The position numbers were made by a program, and so were the translations under genes. From CAG-217 sp963605415 (GTDB lineage: Bacteria > Bacillota > Clostridia > Oscillospirales > Acutalibacteraceae), in the NCBI GenBank assembly GCA_963605415.1, contig CAVCUL010000007.1, forward strand, positions 45,564 through 109,563: 64,000 nucleotides of DNA. The letters are read 5' to 3'. The first letter of the stretch is position 1, and each line of letters begins with the position of its first letter. The notes below the pieces were generated by a model that saw nothing but the letters and a program-made list of their open reading frames with translations, was not told where the DNA came from and did no database searches. Shown one piece after another: positions 34,699 to 43,075 of this stretch.

Positions 34699-37011
34699 TT
34701 AACTGGCGATAGACTCGATAGCGTCTAATGTTAAGACCATATCATTATCATTAGAGGATATTATTTCGCTGCTTTCATACTTTTTCAAAGTACGCTCATA
34801 TTCTGATTTACTTACTACTTTATCATTTACTTTATATGTTGGTGTGTCTGGCGTGGCCGCCTCATCGCTGTACATAGAAACAATCTTTTTGCAAGTATCC
34901 GCATTTACGCTATATATTGTCGAAGCTAAATGACCTTGATAGCCCCAGTTCATATATATCAGCCCACCTTTTTCGATATATTGAATTCTGCCGTATGCGC
35001 CAACGAAATCACCGGCCAATTCAACTACTTTTGAATTTATACAGGTGTAAACATGTGCGGCGGTAGAATGCGCATCACCATCGCGTACCACAAGTTCCGG
35101 GGCGTCGTCATTATCTATGTACACAAGGCTAAAACCACATGTTTCAGGAATGTCCACTTCAGCCAGATATTGCTTTAAGAAGTCGGTATATGCCTTGCGC
35201 CAGTTGCCGACCGTTGGGTGCTTTTCTGCTTGTGTAGTGGCCGGCTTTGTGGTTGTCGGTTTTGGCGTGGTACATTTAGCCATTATCTTTCCCGACTCAA
35301 TATGCCATTGCTTCTTTATTTTGCTGCTTTTACTGTCCCAGATTTTCCAGGATATTTTTATCTTTAACTTGCCTAAGACGCTATCTTGCGAATTGATAAA
35401 TAAGTCGAGCGGTACATAGGCTTTGATGTCTAAACAACCGTATTTGTTTGTGGACGCTTCAGCATTAAATACACCTATAGTCCCGCCAAAGTCGAACATA
35501 TCTACATTAAATACTTCGCCTGCGATACAGATTTCCGGATTTACATAGCCCTTTACTTTTAATTCCAAATCGGTTTGCGGCGGTGTGTTGGTTTGCCGGA
35601 ATATGGGCAGTGCGCCTTGCTTGTATTTCATGGTTTCCGTTACCGTGGTTGAAGAAATGACAGACACACTTCCGTCTATGCCGATTTTTACGGTAATTTT
35701 TATTGCTGCGCCCAGCACGCCAAAAAGCTTTGCGTCCACGCGCACCGGTATTTTTGCTTCGGTTTTACCGGATACGGATATTTTGGATTCCAGGTCATAG
35801 GAGAGGTGTGCGTTACAGTTTTTGACAGTAATACCTACCGCATTGAATTCATCAACTCGCATGATTAACTTTTTGAGCGATATAGTACCGCTGATTTTTA
35901 CATTGCCTACCTTTTTGGAGAGTTTTATGTCGTAGTTGAATGGGCTGGTGCTTGTGCTTGTTGGAATTTCGTTCCCTGCTAAGGCCATTGGCGTAATCGC
36001 GGCGGGAGTAACGGTTGGTGTAGTATCGGCATTTCCTGTTTCAATTTTCACGGTTGTATCTTTGTCGGAGGATGAAACAGCTGTTACTACCGGCGACGCT
36101 TCACCTGAAAATGTGTATGCGCCCAAAAATTCGTCCAGGCTGGGCGTGGTGAATTCTATGTTTTCTCCTTTTACCTTCTTAACTTTGAGTGCTTTTCCCG
36201 ATGGATATGCGTCGCATGGCTCTATTACCAATATGTCGCCAACTTTTACTGGTTGTAGCGTTGTGGCTTTATTCCCTTGTATTTTTATGGAGCTTGTGTC
36301 AATTTTCTTGACATTATCTTTGTATTCTACGCTGCCGCTATTCTTGAGTTTGATGCCCTCTTTGATTTGCTTGGTGCTATTTAATATTTTTGTTGCATAA
36401 TCGGCGTCAATATACGACTGATTATCAAAACGATCTCCTGTTTTTTCTTTGTAGAAATGGATAATTTCACTATCCGTGCGAATGGGTTTGTCATTAGCCG
36501 ATATAAATTGCAGACCGATTGATTTTACGGCAGTAATTACGGCAAATTCAGTCGTAGCTTTGTCATTTGGTAAAAACGATCCGCCTTTGTTTAGGATTTC
36601 CCATTCTGCGCAGGCTTGTATTTTTTTGAAATTATCATTGCTTTGGTTTATGTCGTCAAAATAGCTTTTGTCATTCTTACAGTCGGTATAGCCTTCCTGG
36701 TCAGCCAGCATTGCAATCCACTCTGTTCTGGTGATGGCATTTTCAGAAGATACGGCCGGTACACTGTGGTTGTTGTTTGCGGTATGCAGTAATAAGGCGA
36801 CTGCTCCGGCGATGATAGCCGTTAGGAGCAGAATGATACTCATTACGAGAATGAGTATCTTTGTGCCTTTATTAAGGGTTTGACTTTTTGTCCGGTTTTG
36901 GTTTGAGATGGATGGATTGTTGTTTTGATTATATGTATTCAAGGTCCTTTTGCAATAAGGGCAAGTATGATAGCCGACAGGTATTTCTCTATGACAGTTA
37001 GGACATTTCAT
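34699..37011 (-). CDS. AT-rich zinc-ribbon, SLH-like membrane-anchored surface protein
   Basis: This 770-residue protein begins with a cytoplasmic zinc ribbon (Cys3, 6, 17, 20 in CPNCHRE...CPYCKR). A membrane helix (50-76) follows, then an extracellular part opening with an S-layer-homology-like domain (about 92-180: ITRTEWIAML, SYFDDI, FLPNDKATTEFAVI). Next is a beta-rich region, a TTPKPTTTKPATT linker near residue 620, and a C-terminal domain resembling FG-GAP-type repeats (VYIDNDDAPELVVRDG). Codon use is markedly AT-rich against the GC-rich neighbours, suggesting recent transfer. The start ATG 37011 has an AAGGGGAG ribosome binding site. Function unknown; a sensory or adhesive surface role is only a guess. 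Confidence 0.8.
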   Translation of the reverse strand: MKCPNCHREIPVGYHTCPYCKRTLNTYNQNNNPSISNQNRTKSQTLNKGTKILILVMSIILLLTAIIAGAVALLLHTANNNHSVPAVSSENAITRTEWIAMLADQEGYTDCKNDKSYFDDINQSNDNFKKIQACAEWEILNKGGSFLPNDKATTEFAVITAVKSIGLQFISANDKPIRTDSEIIHFYKEKTGDRFDNQSYIDADYATKILNSTKQIKEGIKLKNSGSVEYKDNVKKIDTSSIKIQGNKATTLQPVKVGDILVIEPCDAYPSGKALKVKKVKGENIEFTTPSLDEFLGAYTFSGEASPVVTAVSSSDKDTTVKIETGNADTTPTVTPAAITPMALAGNEIPTSTSTSPFNYDIKLSKKVGNVKISGTISLKKLIMRVDEFNAVGITVKNCNAHLSYDLESKISVSGKTEAKIPVRVDAKLFGVLGAAIKITVKIGIDGSVSVISSTTVTETMKYKQGALPIFRQTNTPPQTDLELKVKGYVNPEICIAGEVFNVDMFDFGGTIGVFNAEASTNKYGCLDIKAYVPLDLFINSQDSVLGKLKIKISWKIWDSKSSKIKKQWHIESGKIMAKCTTPKPTTTKPATTQAEKHPTVGNWRKAYTDFLKQYLAEVDIPETCGFSLVYIDNDDAPELVVRDGDAHSTAAHVYTCINSKVVELAGDFVGAYGRIQYIEKGGLIYMNWGYQGHLASTIYSVNADTCKKIVSMYSDEAATPDTPTYKVNDKVVSKSEYERTLKKYESSEIISSNDNDMVLTLDAIESIAS

Positions 37012-37120
37012 TATATATCTCCCCTTAATCAATACTATATTTTGTATTGTAGTAAATGGGCAGATCTTTTTCAATACGCTGCCAGCGTACTCTTCATATC
37101 AAATTCGGCTTTATATAGAA

Positions 37121-37150
37121 AAACGCACTTGCATACTTGCAAGTGCGTTT
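37121..37150 (-). terminator. Terminator of the DUF5692-like gene
   Basis: AAACGCACTTGCA (37121-37133) pairs perfectly with 37138-37150 around TACT. On the minus strand it is followed by TTTCTATAT. Confidence 0.85.
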
Positions 37151-37162
37151 GCCTATGTACGA

Positions 37163-38203
37163 TTATTTGCCTTCTGCGCGGCTCATAGCCAGCTGGAAGT
37201 CCTTTTGATGGGTGAAGATCTCGTGACGATAGGGGTTGGTCTTGGTCTCCTTGGCCTTCTTCATAATGAAGCCGAATACCACCACATTGATGGCCAGTGC
37301 CAGTATGGAGATCACGCCCTGCGCCGTGGGATCGGCAGCGGTGGGGTGCACGGACGGATTCATAAAGCCGTCTGCATACACGCTGGTGATTACAGCGAAG
37401 TTACCCTGATCCTGGAACAGCGGGAACACCTGAGCGAACATGCACCAAATAGCCAGAGTGTTGGCACGGTTCTGGATCCAGCCGCCCTTGTTCCACAGCG
37501 CGTTGGCAAAGGTGGGCGCCAGCAGCAGAGCCAGGCCGCAGTACCAGGAGTGGGTGGGCAGGTTGTTGTAGGTGTACTCAAAGTTCCACACATCGTAGGC
37601 CAGAATGTAGCACCAGGTCATATCCGGCCACAGCATATCCTGATGGTTCTTGGAGGTGTAAATGCCCCACCAGCCGGTCATACACAGAATGTTGATGATG
37701 CCGGCCAGGCCGTTGAGGATATTCCACCAGCCACCGAACAGCCACACATTCTCGCTGGAGAGCCACCAACCGCCGGTAGCACCGCCGGCACTGATGCCCT
37801 TAATGGCAGACTCAAAGTCGCTGGCCACAGCGATCAGAATGTTGATAGCCACGATCACAAAGGGGAACACTTTAAACCATTCGGTCTTGCCGATGCTCCA
37901 CTTGTACTTGAGCATCATAAAGCCGATGCACCCTGCGGTGGCCGCATACAGCTTGGCATAATGGAACCAGCTGTTCATATGGACCACGGTGTCATTGTTG
38001 ACCGCCCAGTCCACGCCTTTGGCGGCAGCCACATTGATGACGATAAAGTATACGCTCAGCGCAGCCGGAAGCACCAGGAAAAAGAAGATGCCGCCTGCCT
38101 TGGAGCGGCGAGCAATCTCATTGGCCAGCACCAACCCGGTGAAGACCAATGCCCAGCCCAGCAGCTGCCACAGCGCAGTATCGCCGTAGATTTGGAATAA
38201 CAT
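37163..38203 (-). CDS. Tryptophan-rich multi-pass membrane protein, DUF5692-like
   Basis: The 346-residue integral membrane protein has about nine to ten hydrophobic segments and many tryptophans (GGWWLSSENVWLFGGWWN near 145-162, ENVW and DVWNFEYTYNNLPTHSW). It resembles the uncharacterised DUF5692 family of Firmicutes and Bacteroidetes, a call from memory of sequence style, so moderate. It is divergent from a FadR-type regulator, with both promoters in the shared gap. That context suggests it is the regulated target, for example a transporter for a small acid or sugar. Confidence 0.68.
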   Translation of the reverse strand: MLFQIYGDTALWQLLGWALVFTGLVLANEIARRSKAGGIFFFLVLPAALSVYFIVINVAAAKGVDWAVNNDTVVHMNSWFHYAKLYAATAGCIGFMMLKYKWSIGKTEWFKVFPFVIVAINILIAVASDFESAIKGISAGGATGGWWLSSENVWLFGGWWNILNGLAGIINILCMTGWWGIYTSKNHQDMLWPDMTWCYILAYDVWNFEYTYNNLPTHSWYCGLALLLAPTFANALWNKGGWIQNRANTLAIWCMFAQVFPLFQDQGNFAVITSVYADGFMNPSVHPTAADPTAQGVISILALAINVVVFGFIMKKAKETKTNPYRHEIFTHQKDFQLAMSRAEGK

Positions 38204-38283
38204 AGTTATCTCCTCCTAAAAATAAATCATCTTGCGCCGCAGCGCAACCCTTCCGTGGGTGGTCTCCCACCCGCTCAACTTAT

Positions 38284-38312
38284 AGTGTAGTCCTATTTTT
38301 CGTGATTGTCAA
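38284..38312 (-). promoter_or_regulatory. Promoter of the DUF5692-like gene
   Basis: Leftward -35 TTGACA (38312-38307), 17-base spacer, -10 TACACT (38289-38284). The leader includes a GTGGG/CCCAC dyad near 38262-38277. Confidence 0.8.
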
Positions 38313-38372
38313 TATTTTAACAAGCCGAAATACGCATTTCTCCATTTTGGCAAAAACAAAGGACGTTTTTTG

Positions 38373-38401
38373 TTGAAATTGGGTAGCAAAGATGGTACAA
38401 T
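38373..38401 (+). promoter_or_regulatory. Promoter of the FadR-type regulator
   Basis: -35 TTGAAA (38373-38378), 17-base spacer, -10 TACAAT (38396-38401). Confidence 0.82.
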
Positions 38402-38406
38402 GTCAC

Positions 38407-38417
38407 TGGTATTACCA
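38407..38417. promoter_or_regulatory. Probable GntR/FadR-family operator
   Basis: TGGTATTACCA is an 11-base palindrome that fits the TNGTNNNACNA consensus of the FadR subfamily. It lies at the expected transcription start, between the -10 and the ribosome binding site of the FadR-type gene, a classic autorepression position. Confidence 0.72.
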
Positions 38418-38438
38418 AGAACCACAGGAGGGGAACCT

Positions 38439-39146
38439 ATGGAATTTGAAAAGTTACAGACCGCCAGTTTGAAAGAACTGTTTATTTCATCAGTGGAGGA
38501 CAAGATTTTGTCCGGCGAGCTACCCATCGGTACCCAGTTGCCCACAGAGCGGGAGCTGGCAGAGATGATGGATGTAAGCCGGGGTGTGGTGAACAGCGGC
38601 ATTGCAGAAATGGCCCATAAGGGCTTTTTAGAGGTACGGCCCAGGGTGGGCACCTTTGTGGCAGACTACCGCCGGGTAGGCAAGTCGGATATTTTCCTGT
38701 CCATTATGCACTATAACGGCGGCACCCTGCCGGATCAGGAGATTCGTTCTCTGCTGGAATTTAAGATCCTGATCGACTGCTTTTCTGTACGCAAGCTGAC
38801 CAGTCGTACCATTACGGAGGCAGAGGTGCAGAAGCTGGAGGACTATGTGGACCAAATGGCCGAAACGGATGACCCGCAGCAGGTGTCGGAGCTGGCCTAT
38901 GCATATAATCAGGAACTGAGCTTTCTCAGCGGCAACACCTTTGCACCGCTGATCTATAATTCCTTCAAGACTGCCAATGTGCAGCTGGGCAGTCGTTATG
39001 TGCAGCGCTACGGCAAGGCGGGACTGTTCCGTTATCAGCAGCAACTGCTGGTGCAGCTGCTTAACGGCGATACAGCGCGGGCTGTTGCGCTGGTAGAGGC
39101 GCACTTAACGGATATGATGTCCGGCGCACATCAGATTTACGAATAA
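38439..39146 (+). CDS. FadR-subfamily GntR regulator (FCD domain)
   Basis: The 235-residue regulator has an N-terminal winged helix (LPIGTQLPTERELAEMMDVS, with SRGVVNSGIAEM as recognition part) and a helical FCD ligand domain. The latter has SLLEFKILIDCFSVRKL, and a metal-ligand histidine is plausible in VEAHLTDMM. FCD proteins sense small organic acids or sugar acids. The start ATG 38439 has an ACAGGAGGGG ribosome binding site. The palindrome TGGTATTACCA just upstream indicates autoregulation; the divergent DUF5692-like gene is the likely co-target. Confidence 0.88.
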   Translation: MEFEKLQTASLKELFISSVEDKILSGELPIGTQLPTERELAEMMDVSRGVVNSGIAEMAHKGFLEVRPRVGTFVADYRRVGKSDIFLSIMHYNGGTLPDQEIRSLLEFKILIDCFSVRKLTSRTITEAEVQKLEDYVDQMAETDDPQQVSELAYAYNQELSFLSGNTFAPLIYNSFKTANVQLGSRYVQRYGKAGLFRYQQQLLVQLLNGDTARAVALVEAHLTDMMSGAHQIYE

Positions 39147-39157
39147 GCCCGCAAAAG

Positions 39158-39190
39158 AAAATGCTACGCAATCACTGCGTAGCATTTTTT
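39158..39190. terminator. Bidirectional terminator
   Basis: AAATGCTACGCA (39159-39170) pairs with 39176-39187, with T-run after and A-run before, between converging genes. Confidence 0.88.
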
Positions 39191-39200
39191 ATGCCATTAA

Positions 39201-40934
39201 TTAAGAATTATGAATGCGATAGACTTTGACGCCGTGGCGGGGTACCGTGGCGTTGATGGTATTGTCGTTAAACCACTCGTCGCTCCACAGCTCATGTACC
39301 TCGTACTTGCCCGGCGTTTTGCGGAAGTTTAGGTATTCATCGTCTGCCAGGGCGTTGATGTCATAGGTGACGGTGCGACGGGATGTGCCTTTGTTAAACA
39401 GGCACAGCGCAACATCGCCGTTTTGCAGCGGGCGGGCCAAAATATCCAGCTCGGCCTGGCGGCGAATGCGCTTGCAGGGCTTGCACAGCGGGTCCTGGTC
39501 GATGTTGATCAGGTTCTTGTTGGTAACGATCTTTAAGGTGGGATTCTCCCGCACCGGTTCGTTGTTGCCGTCCACAAACTTGCGCACATCATTGCCCAGG
39601 ATCAGCGGCGCGGCCATCATGCACCACAGGGAGAAGTGGGCCTTGTTCTCGTCCTCCGTCAGCTTGCCGTTGCCCACCTCCAGCATATCCGGGTCGTTCC
39701 AGGCACCGGGGCCTGCGTAGGAATACAGACGTACATTGTGCTCATAAATGGCTTTAATGCTCATCCACTTGGGCAGAATATCCGGTGTGGTACGCCACAT
39801 ATTGCCCGCCTTGGCACCCCATTTGTAGGGATAGGCAAAGCCCCATTCGCAGATGGAAAAGATAATGGGGCGCTCTTCCTCATCGGTGATGGCGGCCCAT
39901 TCCTTGGTGGCCTCCTGCAGTTCCCGACCCATGCGGGCATATTGCAGGTATGAGGAGTCTGCCCGGGTGACCACCGGGTTATATAGCAGAAGGTGATTCT
40001 CGCCGGGTTGCAATTCCACAGTCAGCTGAATACGGCCGGTGGGGCTGGCCCCCTTGGTGGCCGGGAACAGCAGCTCGTGCTCCTTGCCGCCGTTGACCCG
40101 AATGCGTAGGTAGCGCTGGTGGGTGCACAGGGATTTGTTATAGGCCAGGGTCAGGGCATAGGTGCCGCCTGTTTCTACGCTAAAGCGGAATCCGGCGGTG
40201 CCGGAGCCGTAACCGATCAGCCCAATGCCTTGGCCGGAGGGCAGATCGCTGCATTTGACCACCCGGCCTTTGCCGGTAAACTCCGCCTCGCCGGGCAGCA
40301 GGGTCAGTGCCGGTTCTGCCATACCCGGCAGGTTCAGTTGCAGATTTTCAATAATGGGCACATCACCCTTCAGCACCTGGTGGTGGCAAAAATCATATTT
40401 GAAGAATTCACAGCCCCAGCTAGCCAGGGTTTTGGCGTCCAGCCGCTCGTGCCCCAGGCTGGCCGGCAGATCCTCGCAGGTAAGCGTGCCGTTAGAGGAG
40501 TACAGACCCACCTTAAATCCCTGTTTGTTGAGCTGCTTAATCAGCGCCGGGATCCCCATGGCAAAGGTGCCCAGATCCCCTTGCAGACGACCCATTTCGT
40601 CCCGCACGGAGCTGTGCCAGCAGTCGTCCAGATTGATATAGTTGTAGCCTGCCTCGGCCAGTCCGCTGGCCTCCATGGCCTCTGCCACCTCCAGAATTAG
40701 ATTCTGGTTGATGTTTTGGCGAAAGGTATTCCAACTGGACCAGCCCATGGGGGGTACCGTAGCGCCGCCGTAATTTGGTGCGTCTGTGGTGTCTATCGTC
40801 AGCTTGGATGGGTGGGCAATTTTTTCCATGGCGCACAATGGACAGTTGCCGTTGACGCGGGTAATCACAAACCAAGCCACAAACCAAACCAGCAAAATGG
40901 CCACAATCGCCAGTACGATAATTCCAAAAATCAT
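39201..40934 (-). CDS. Membrane-anchored GH27 alpha-galactosidase-like enzyme with inserted beta domain
   Basis: This 577-residue family 27 protein has an N-terminal membrane helix (1-26) and a CPLC motif at 31-34. The barrel starts at PPMGWSSWNTF (61-71). The likely nucleophile is Asp181 in KYDFCHH and the acid/base Asp416 in WNDPDMLEVGN. Between them, residues about 190-325 are an extra beta-sandwich-like insert resembling a carbohydrate-binding module, which splits the barrel. Family 27 hydrolyses terminal alpha-galactosides or alpha-N-acetylgalactosaminides. The stop of the enzyme is downstream of a four-base overlap with the nucleotidyltransferase gene, so both are on one leftward transcript. 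Which substrate is used cannot be said. Confidence 0.88.
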   Translation of the reverse strand: MIFGIIVLAIVAILLVWFVAWFVITRVNGNCPLCAMEKIAHPSKLTIDTTDAPNYGGATVPPMGWSSWNTFRQNINQNLILEVAEAMEASGLAEAGYNYINLDDCWHSSVRDEMGRLQGDLGTFAMGIPALIKQLNKQGFKVGLYSSNGTLTCEDLPASLGHERLDAKTLASWGCEFFKYDFCHHQVLKGDVPIIENLQLNLPGMAEPALTLLPGEAEFTGKGRVVKCSDLPSGQGIGLIGYGSGTAGFRFSVETGGTYALTLAYNKSLCTHQRYLRIRVNGGKEHELLFPATKGASPTGRIQLTVELQPGENHLLLYNPVVTRADSSYLQYARMGRELQEATKEWAAITDEEERPIIFSICEWGFAYPYKWGAKAGNMWRTTPDILPKWMSIKAIYEHNVRLYSYAGPGAWNDPDMLEVGNGKLTEDENKAHFSLWCMMAAPLILGNDVRKFVDGNNEPVRENPTLKIVTNKNLINIDQDPLCKPCKRIRRQAELDILARPLQNGDVALCLFNKGTSRRTVTYDINALADDEYLNFRKTPGKYEVHELWSDEWFNDNTINATVPRHGVKVYRIHNS

Positions 40935-42097
40935 AACAGTCCCATCTCCTTAAAGAATTCCAGTTCTTTCTCGGCGGCGGCATAGGCGTCGCTGTTGTTC
41001 AGTCCCCGAGCCGTGCGCACCATAAAGTCCTTTCGGTGCCGGGTGTTGTAAATCAAACGGTAGCACCAGGCGTAAGGGGTCAGCCAGGGACGGCCGTCTA
41101 AAAATCGAATATAGGGAATATGCTGCATTTGGCTGTAGGACGGGAATGCCAGACGCAGCTTGCTGCGCAAGGGGCTTGCTTTCTCGCCTTGCTCCATTTG
41201 GCGGCGGGCAATGACGGCGCTTTTGTTCCGGTCCGCATTGCCAAAGGCACCGTAGTTGACCAAAAATGCCTCACAGTTCGTTGTATCGTCCACATAGGCC
41301 TTGCCCACGCCGTACCAGCGGTAACATACGGTGAGCACAATTTTGGCGAATTGTACCAGCCCGGCTTTTTCGCACAGGGTCAGTACCGCTTTTTCGTCGA
41401 TTTGGCATCTTTGCAGCATCACAGCCAGATCCAGGATCAATTTGATCCCGGCACCGTAAAAGCGAAAATGGTGGGCCAGGTGGGCGATCAGATAAGCAAA
41501 ATGGTAACTGTCCTCCAGTCTGCCGCAGTAGCCCTCAAACTGGGCGTGGGCCATAGCGTTTGCAAAGGCGGTTTCGCCTGTCGGATCATCGCTGATCAGC
41601 GATGTATGCACCTCCAGCAGCACATCGCCCTTGCGGTAGTCATATACCGGTCCGTTTTGGGCGGTACAGGCAAATCCGCTGCTCATCAGCGCTTTTTTAG
41701 CTGCTTGGCAATCAGTGGGCCGGATCAGCAGATCAATGTCGCCCATCAGGCGGCATTCCGGCACCGGGTACAGTTCTTTTAAGATGGCGCCTTTGAAAAA
41801 TACATGAGGGATGGTGGCGTCGCTGAGAATGCGGTACACGCGCTCCACACCCTGTTTTTGGTGCTCATACAGGAACACGCTGCTAAAAAAGTGCTCGCTG
41901 ACTGCCAGGCGGCAGTCCTCCGGGATCACCCCGGTATTGGGTGACTTGTTGCACACGGCATATACTACAGCAATCAGGTTATGTGCCTTGGCAATACCGC
42001 ACAGTTTATTGTAGTCTATATCCGCCCGCAGGGTTACGGTTTCCCCTCGCAAAAAGGCGGCTGTCAGTTCAATTAGATAAGCAGTTTCAGCACACAT
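40931..42097 (-). CDS. Nucleotidyltransferase family protein (NTP_transf_5-like)
   Basis: This 388-residue protein has the nucleotidyltransferase core FFKGAILKELYPVPECRLMGDIDLLI (given here as FFKGAIL and GDIDLLI) near residues 99-127, with Asp-x-Asp metal ligands. HAHH-type helical sequence follows. It resembles PF14907 proteins often found with cell-surface polysaccharide or peptide-modification genes. The reaction is unknown. It lies 11 bases after the NUDIX gene and overlaps the GH27 start (ATGA), forming a three-gene leftward unit NUDIX, nucleotidyltransferase, GH27. Confidence 0.8.
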   Translation of the reverse strand: MCAETAYLIELTAAFLRGETVTLRADIDYNKLCGIAKAHNLIAVVYAVCNKSPNTGVIPEDCRLAVSEHFFSSVFLYEHQKQGVERVYRILSDATIPHVFFKGAILKELYPVPECRLMGDIDLLIRPTDCQAAKKALMSSGFACTAQNGPVYDYRKGDVLLEVHTSLISDDPTGETAFANAMAHAQFEGYCGRLEDSYHFAYLIAHLAHHFRFYGAGIKLILDLAVMLQRCQIDEKAVLTLCEKAGLVQFAKIVLTVCYRWYGVGKAYVDDTTNCEAFLVNYGAFGNADRNKSAVIARRQMEQGEKASPLRSKLRLAFPSYSQMQHIPYIRFLDGRPWLTPYAWCYRLIYNTRHRKDFMVRTARGLNNSDAYAAAEKELEFFKEMGLL

Positions 42098-42108
42098 GGG
42101 TTCCTTTG

Positions 42109-42825
42109 TTAAATAATGTTGTTCTGGTCCAGAAAGTCATGGGCGGCGATGAGAATGCTTTTGTCATTTTCAAACCGCAGCAAAGACAGCGCCCGGTCGT
42201 AGGTGAGCCAAATGTAGTCCTCAATCTCTTCTTTTTGAATATGGGTTGTCGTGTCCGATGTGGTGGCAGCAAAGATGGTTACCGTCTTTTCTACCCGATC
42301 CCGGATACGGTACTTGGACAGGCAGGAGAAGCCCTCAATCAGCTTCACATGCAGACCGGTTTCCTCCAGCACCTCGCGCAGAGCGGTCTGCTCCTTGGTC
42401 TCGCCCATTTCAATATGTCCTTTGGGGAAGCCCCAGTGGGCGGAGCGCTTGTTTTTAATCAGCAGATAGCGCACCTCGCCCCGAATGTCATGAAAAATCA
42501 CTGCGCCGCAGCTGCTTTCATACAGGCACTCCAGCCGATAGCCGGGAAAGTCCCGCTCCGGGTCCAGATATTCTAATATGTCATTGATAATGAACCGGGT
42601 GCTTTTGGGCGCCACGATCCAAATGGATTTCTTTTCTTTTTTGTTTCGGAGGACGGCTATCACACGCCCGTCAAAGTTACGCACAGGATGGTGAATGCCC
42701 ATAATAAAGGCATCCTGATTGTTTACACCATATACTGTGCCGTAGTTCAGCGGATACCGATAGCCCGTACCGTCCGTAGAGCCAATGGGTCTAACGACCT
42801 TGACTCTGGCGTATTTACCGAGCAA
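42109..42825 (-). CDS. NUDIX hydrolase with N-terminal pyrophosphatase-like domain
   Basis: In this 238-residue protein the N-terminal 90 residues (YPLNYGTVYGV, IMGIHHPVRNFDGRVIAV) resemble a small inorganic-pyrophosphatase-like module. Residues about 100-235 are a NUDIX domain with the complete box G-x5-E-x7-REVLEETG (GHIEMGETKEQTALREVLEETGL, split at residues 137-159). The form is like bis(5'-nucleosyl)-tetraphosphatases (MutT/Ap4A type). It starts at ATG 42825, close to its promoter, and leads the NUDIX-nucleotidyltransferase-GH27 unit. Substrate unproven. Confidence 0.87.
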   Translation of the reverse strand: MLGKYARVKVVRPIGSTDGTGYRYPLNYGTVYGVNNQDAFIMGIHHPVRNFDGRVIAVLRNKKEKKSIWIVAPKSTRFIINDILEYLDPERDFPGYRLECLYESSCGAVIFHDIRGEVRYLLIKNKRSAHWGFPKGHIEMGETKEQTALREVLEETGLHVKLIEGFSCLSKYRIRDRVEKTVTIFAATTSDTTTHIQKEEIEDYIWLTYDRALSLLRFENDKSILIAAHDFLDQNNII

Positions 42826-42862
42826 TTGTATTCACCACCGAGATAAAAGTTACTATGCACTT

Positions 42863-42891
42863 ATTATATATAAATTGCAAAAGCAATACAA
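42863..42891 (-). promoter_or_regulatory. Promoter of the NUDIX unit
   Basis: Leftward -35 TTGTAT (42891-42886), 17-base spacer, -10 TATAAT (42868-42863). Confidence 0.8.
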
Positions 42892-42929
42892 GGCTTTCAC
42901 AAAGAAAATTCAAAAAGCCGTAAAACTTG

Positions 42930-43000
42930 GCGAAAAAAGCAGCCCTCCGGGGCAGGGAAGAGCCTGCACCCAAAGGGCGCTTTATATTATATACATTATA
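42930..43000 (-). ncRNA. Candidate short transcript ending in a strong hairpin
   Basis: Reading leftwards, TATAAT (42991-42986) is followed almost at once by a hairpin in which GCCCT/AGGGC and GCAGG/CCTGC pair (42942-42978). TTTTTT (42938-42933) follows. A promoter feeding straight into a terminator would give a transcript of about 50 bases. The -35 is poor (CGGACA at 19 bases), so this could instead be an attenuator before the NUDIX unit. Confidence 0.3.
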
Positions 43001-43028
43001 TAGAGGTGACTGTCCGCGGCGGGCAACA

Positions 43029-43058
43029 AAAATGGCGTACCCGAAGGTACGCCATTTT
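43029..43058 (-). terminator. Terminator of the giant secreted protein gene
   Basis: AAAATGGCGTACC (43029-43041) pairs perfectly with 43046-43058 around CGAA, directly after the stop codon of the 2395-residue gene. The minus-strand tail is TTTTTGTTG. Confidence 0.88.
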
Positions 43059-43075
43059 CATTTGGAAATTGGGGA

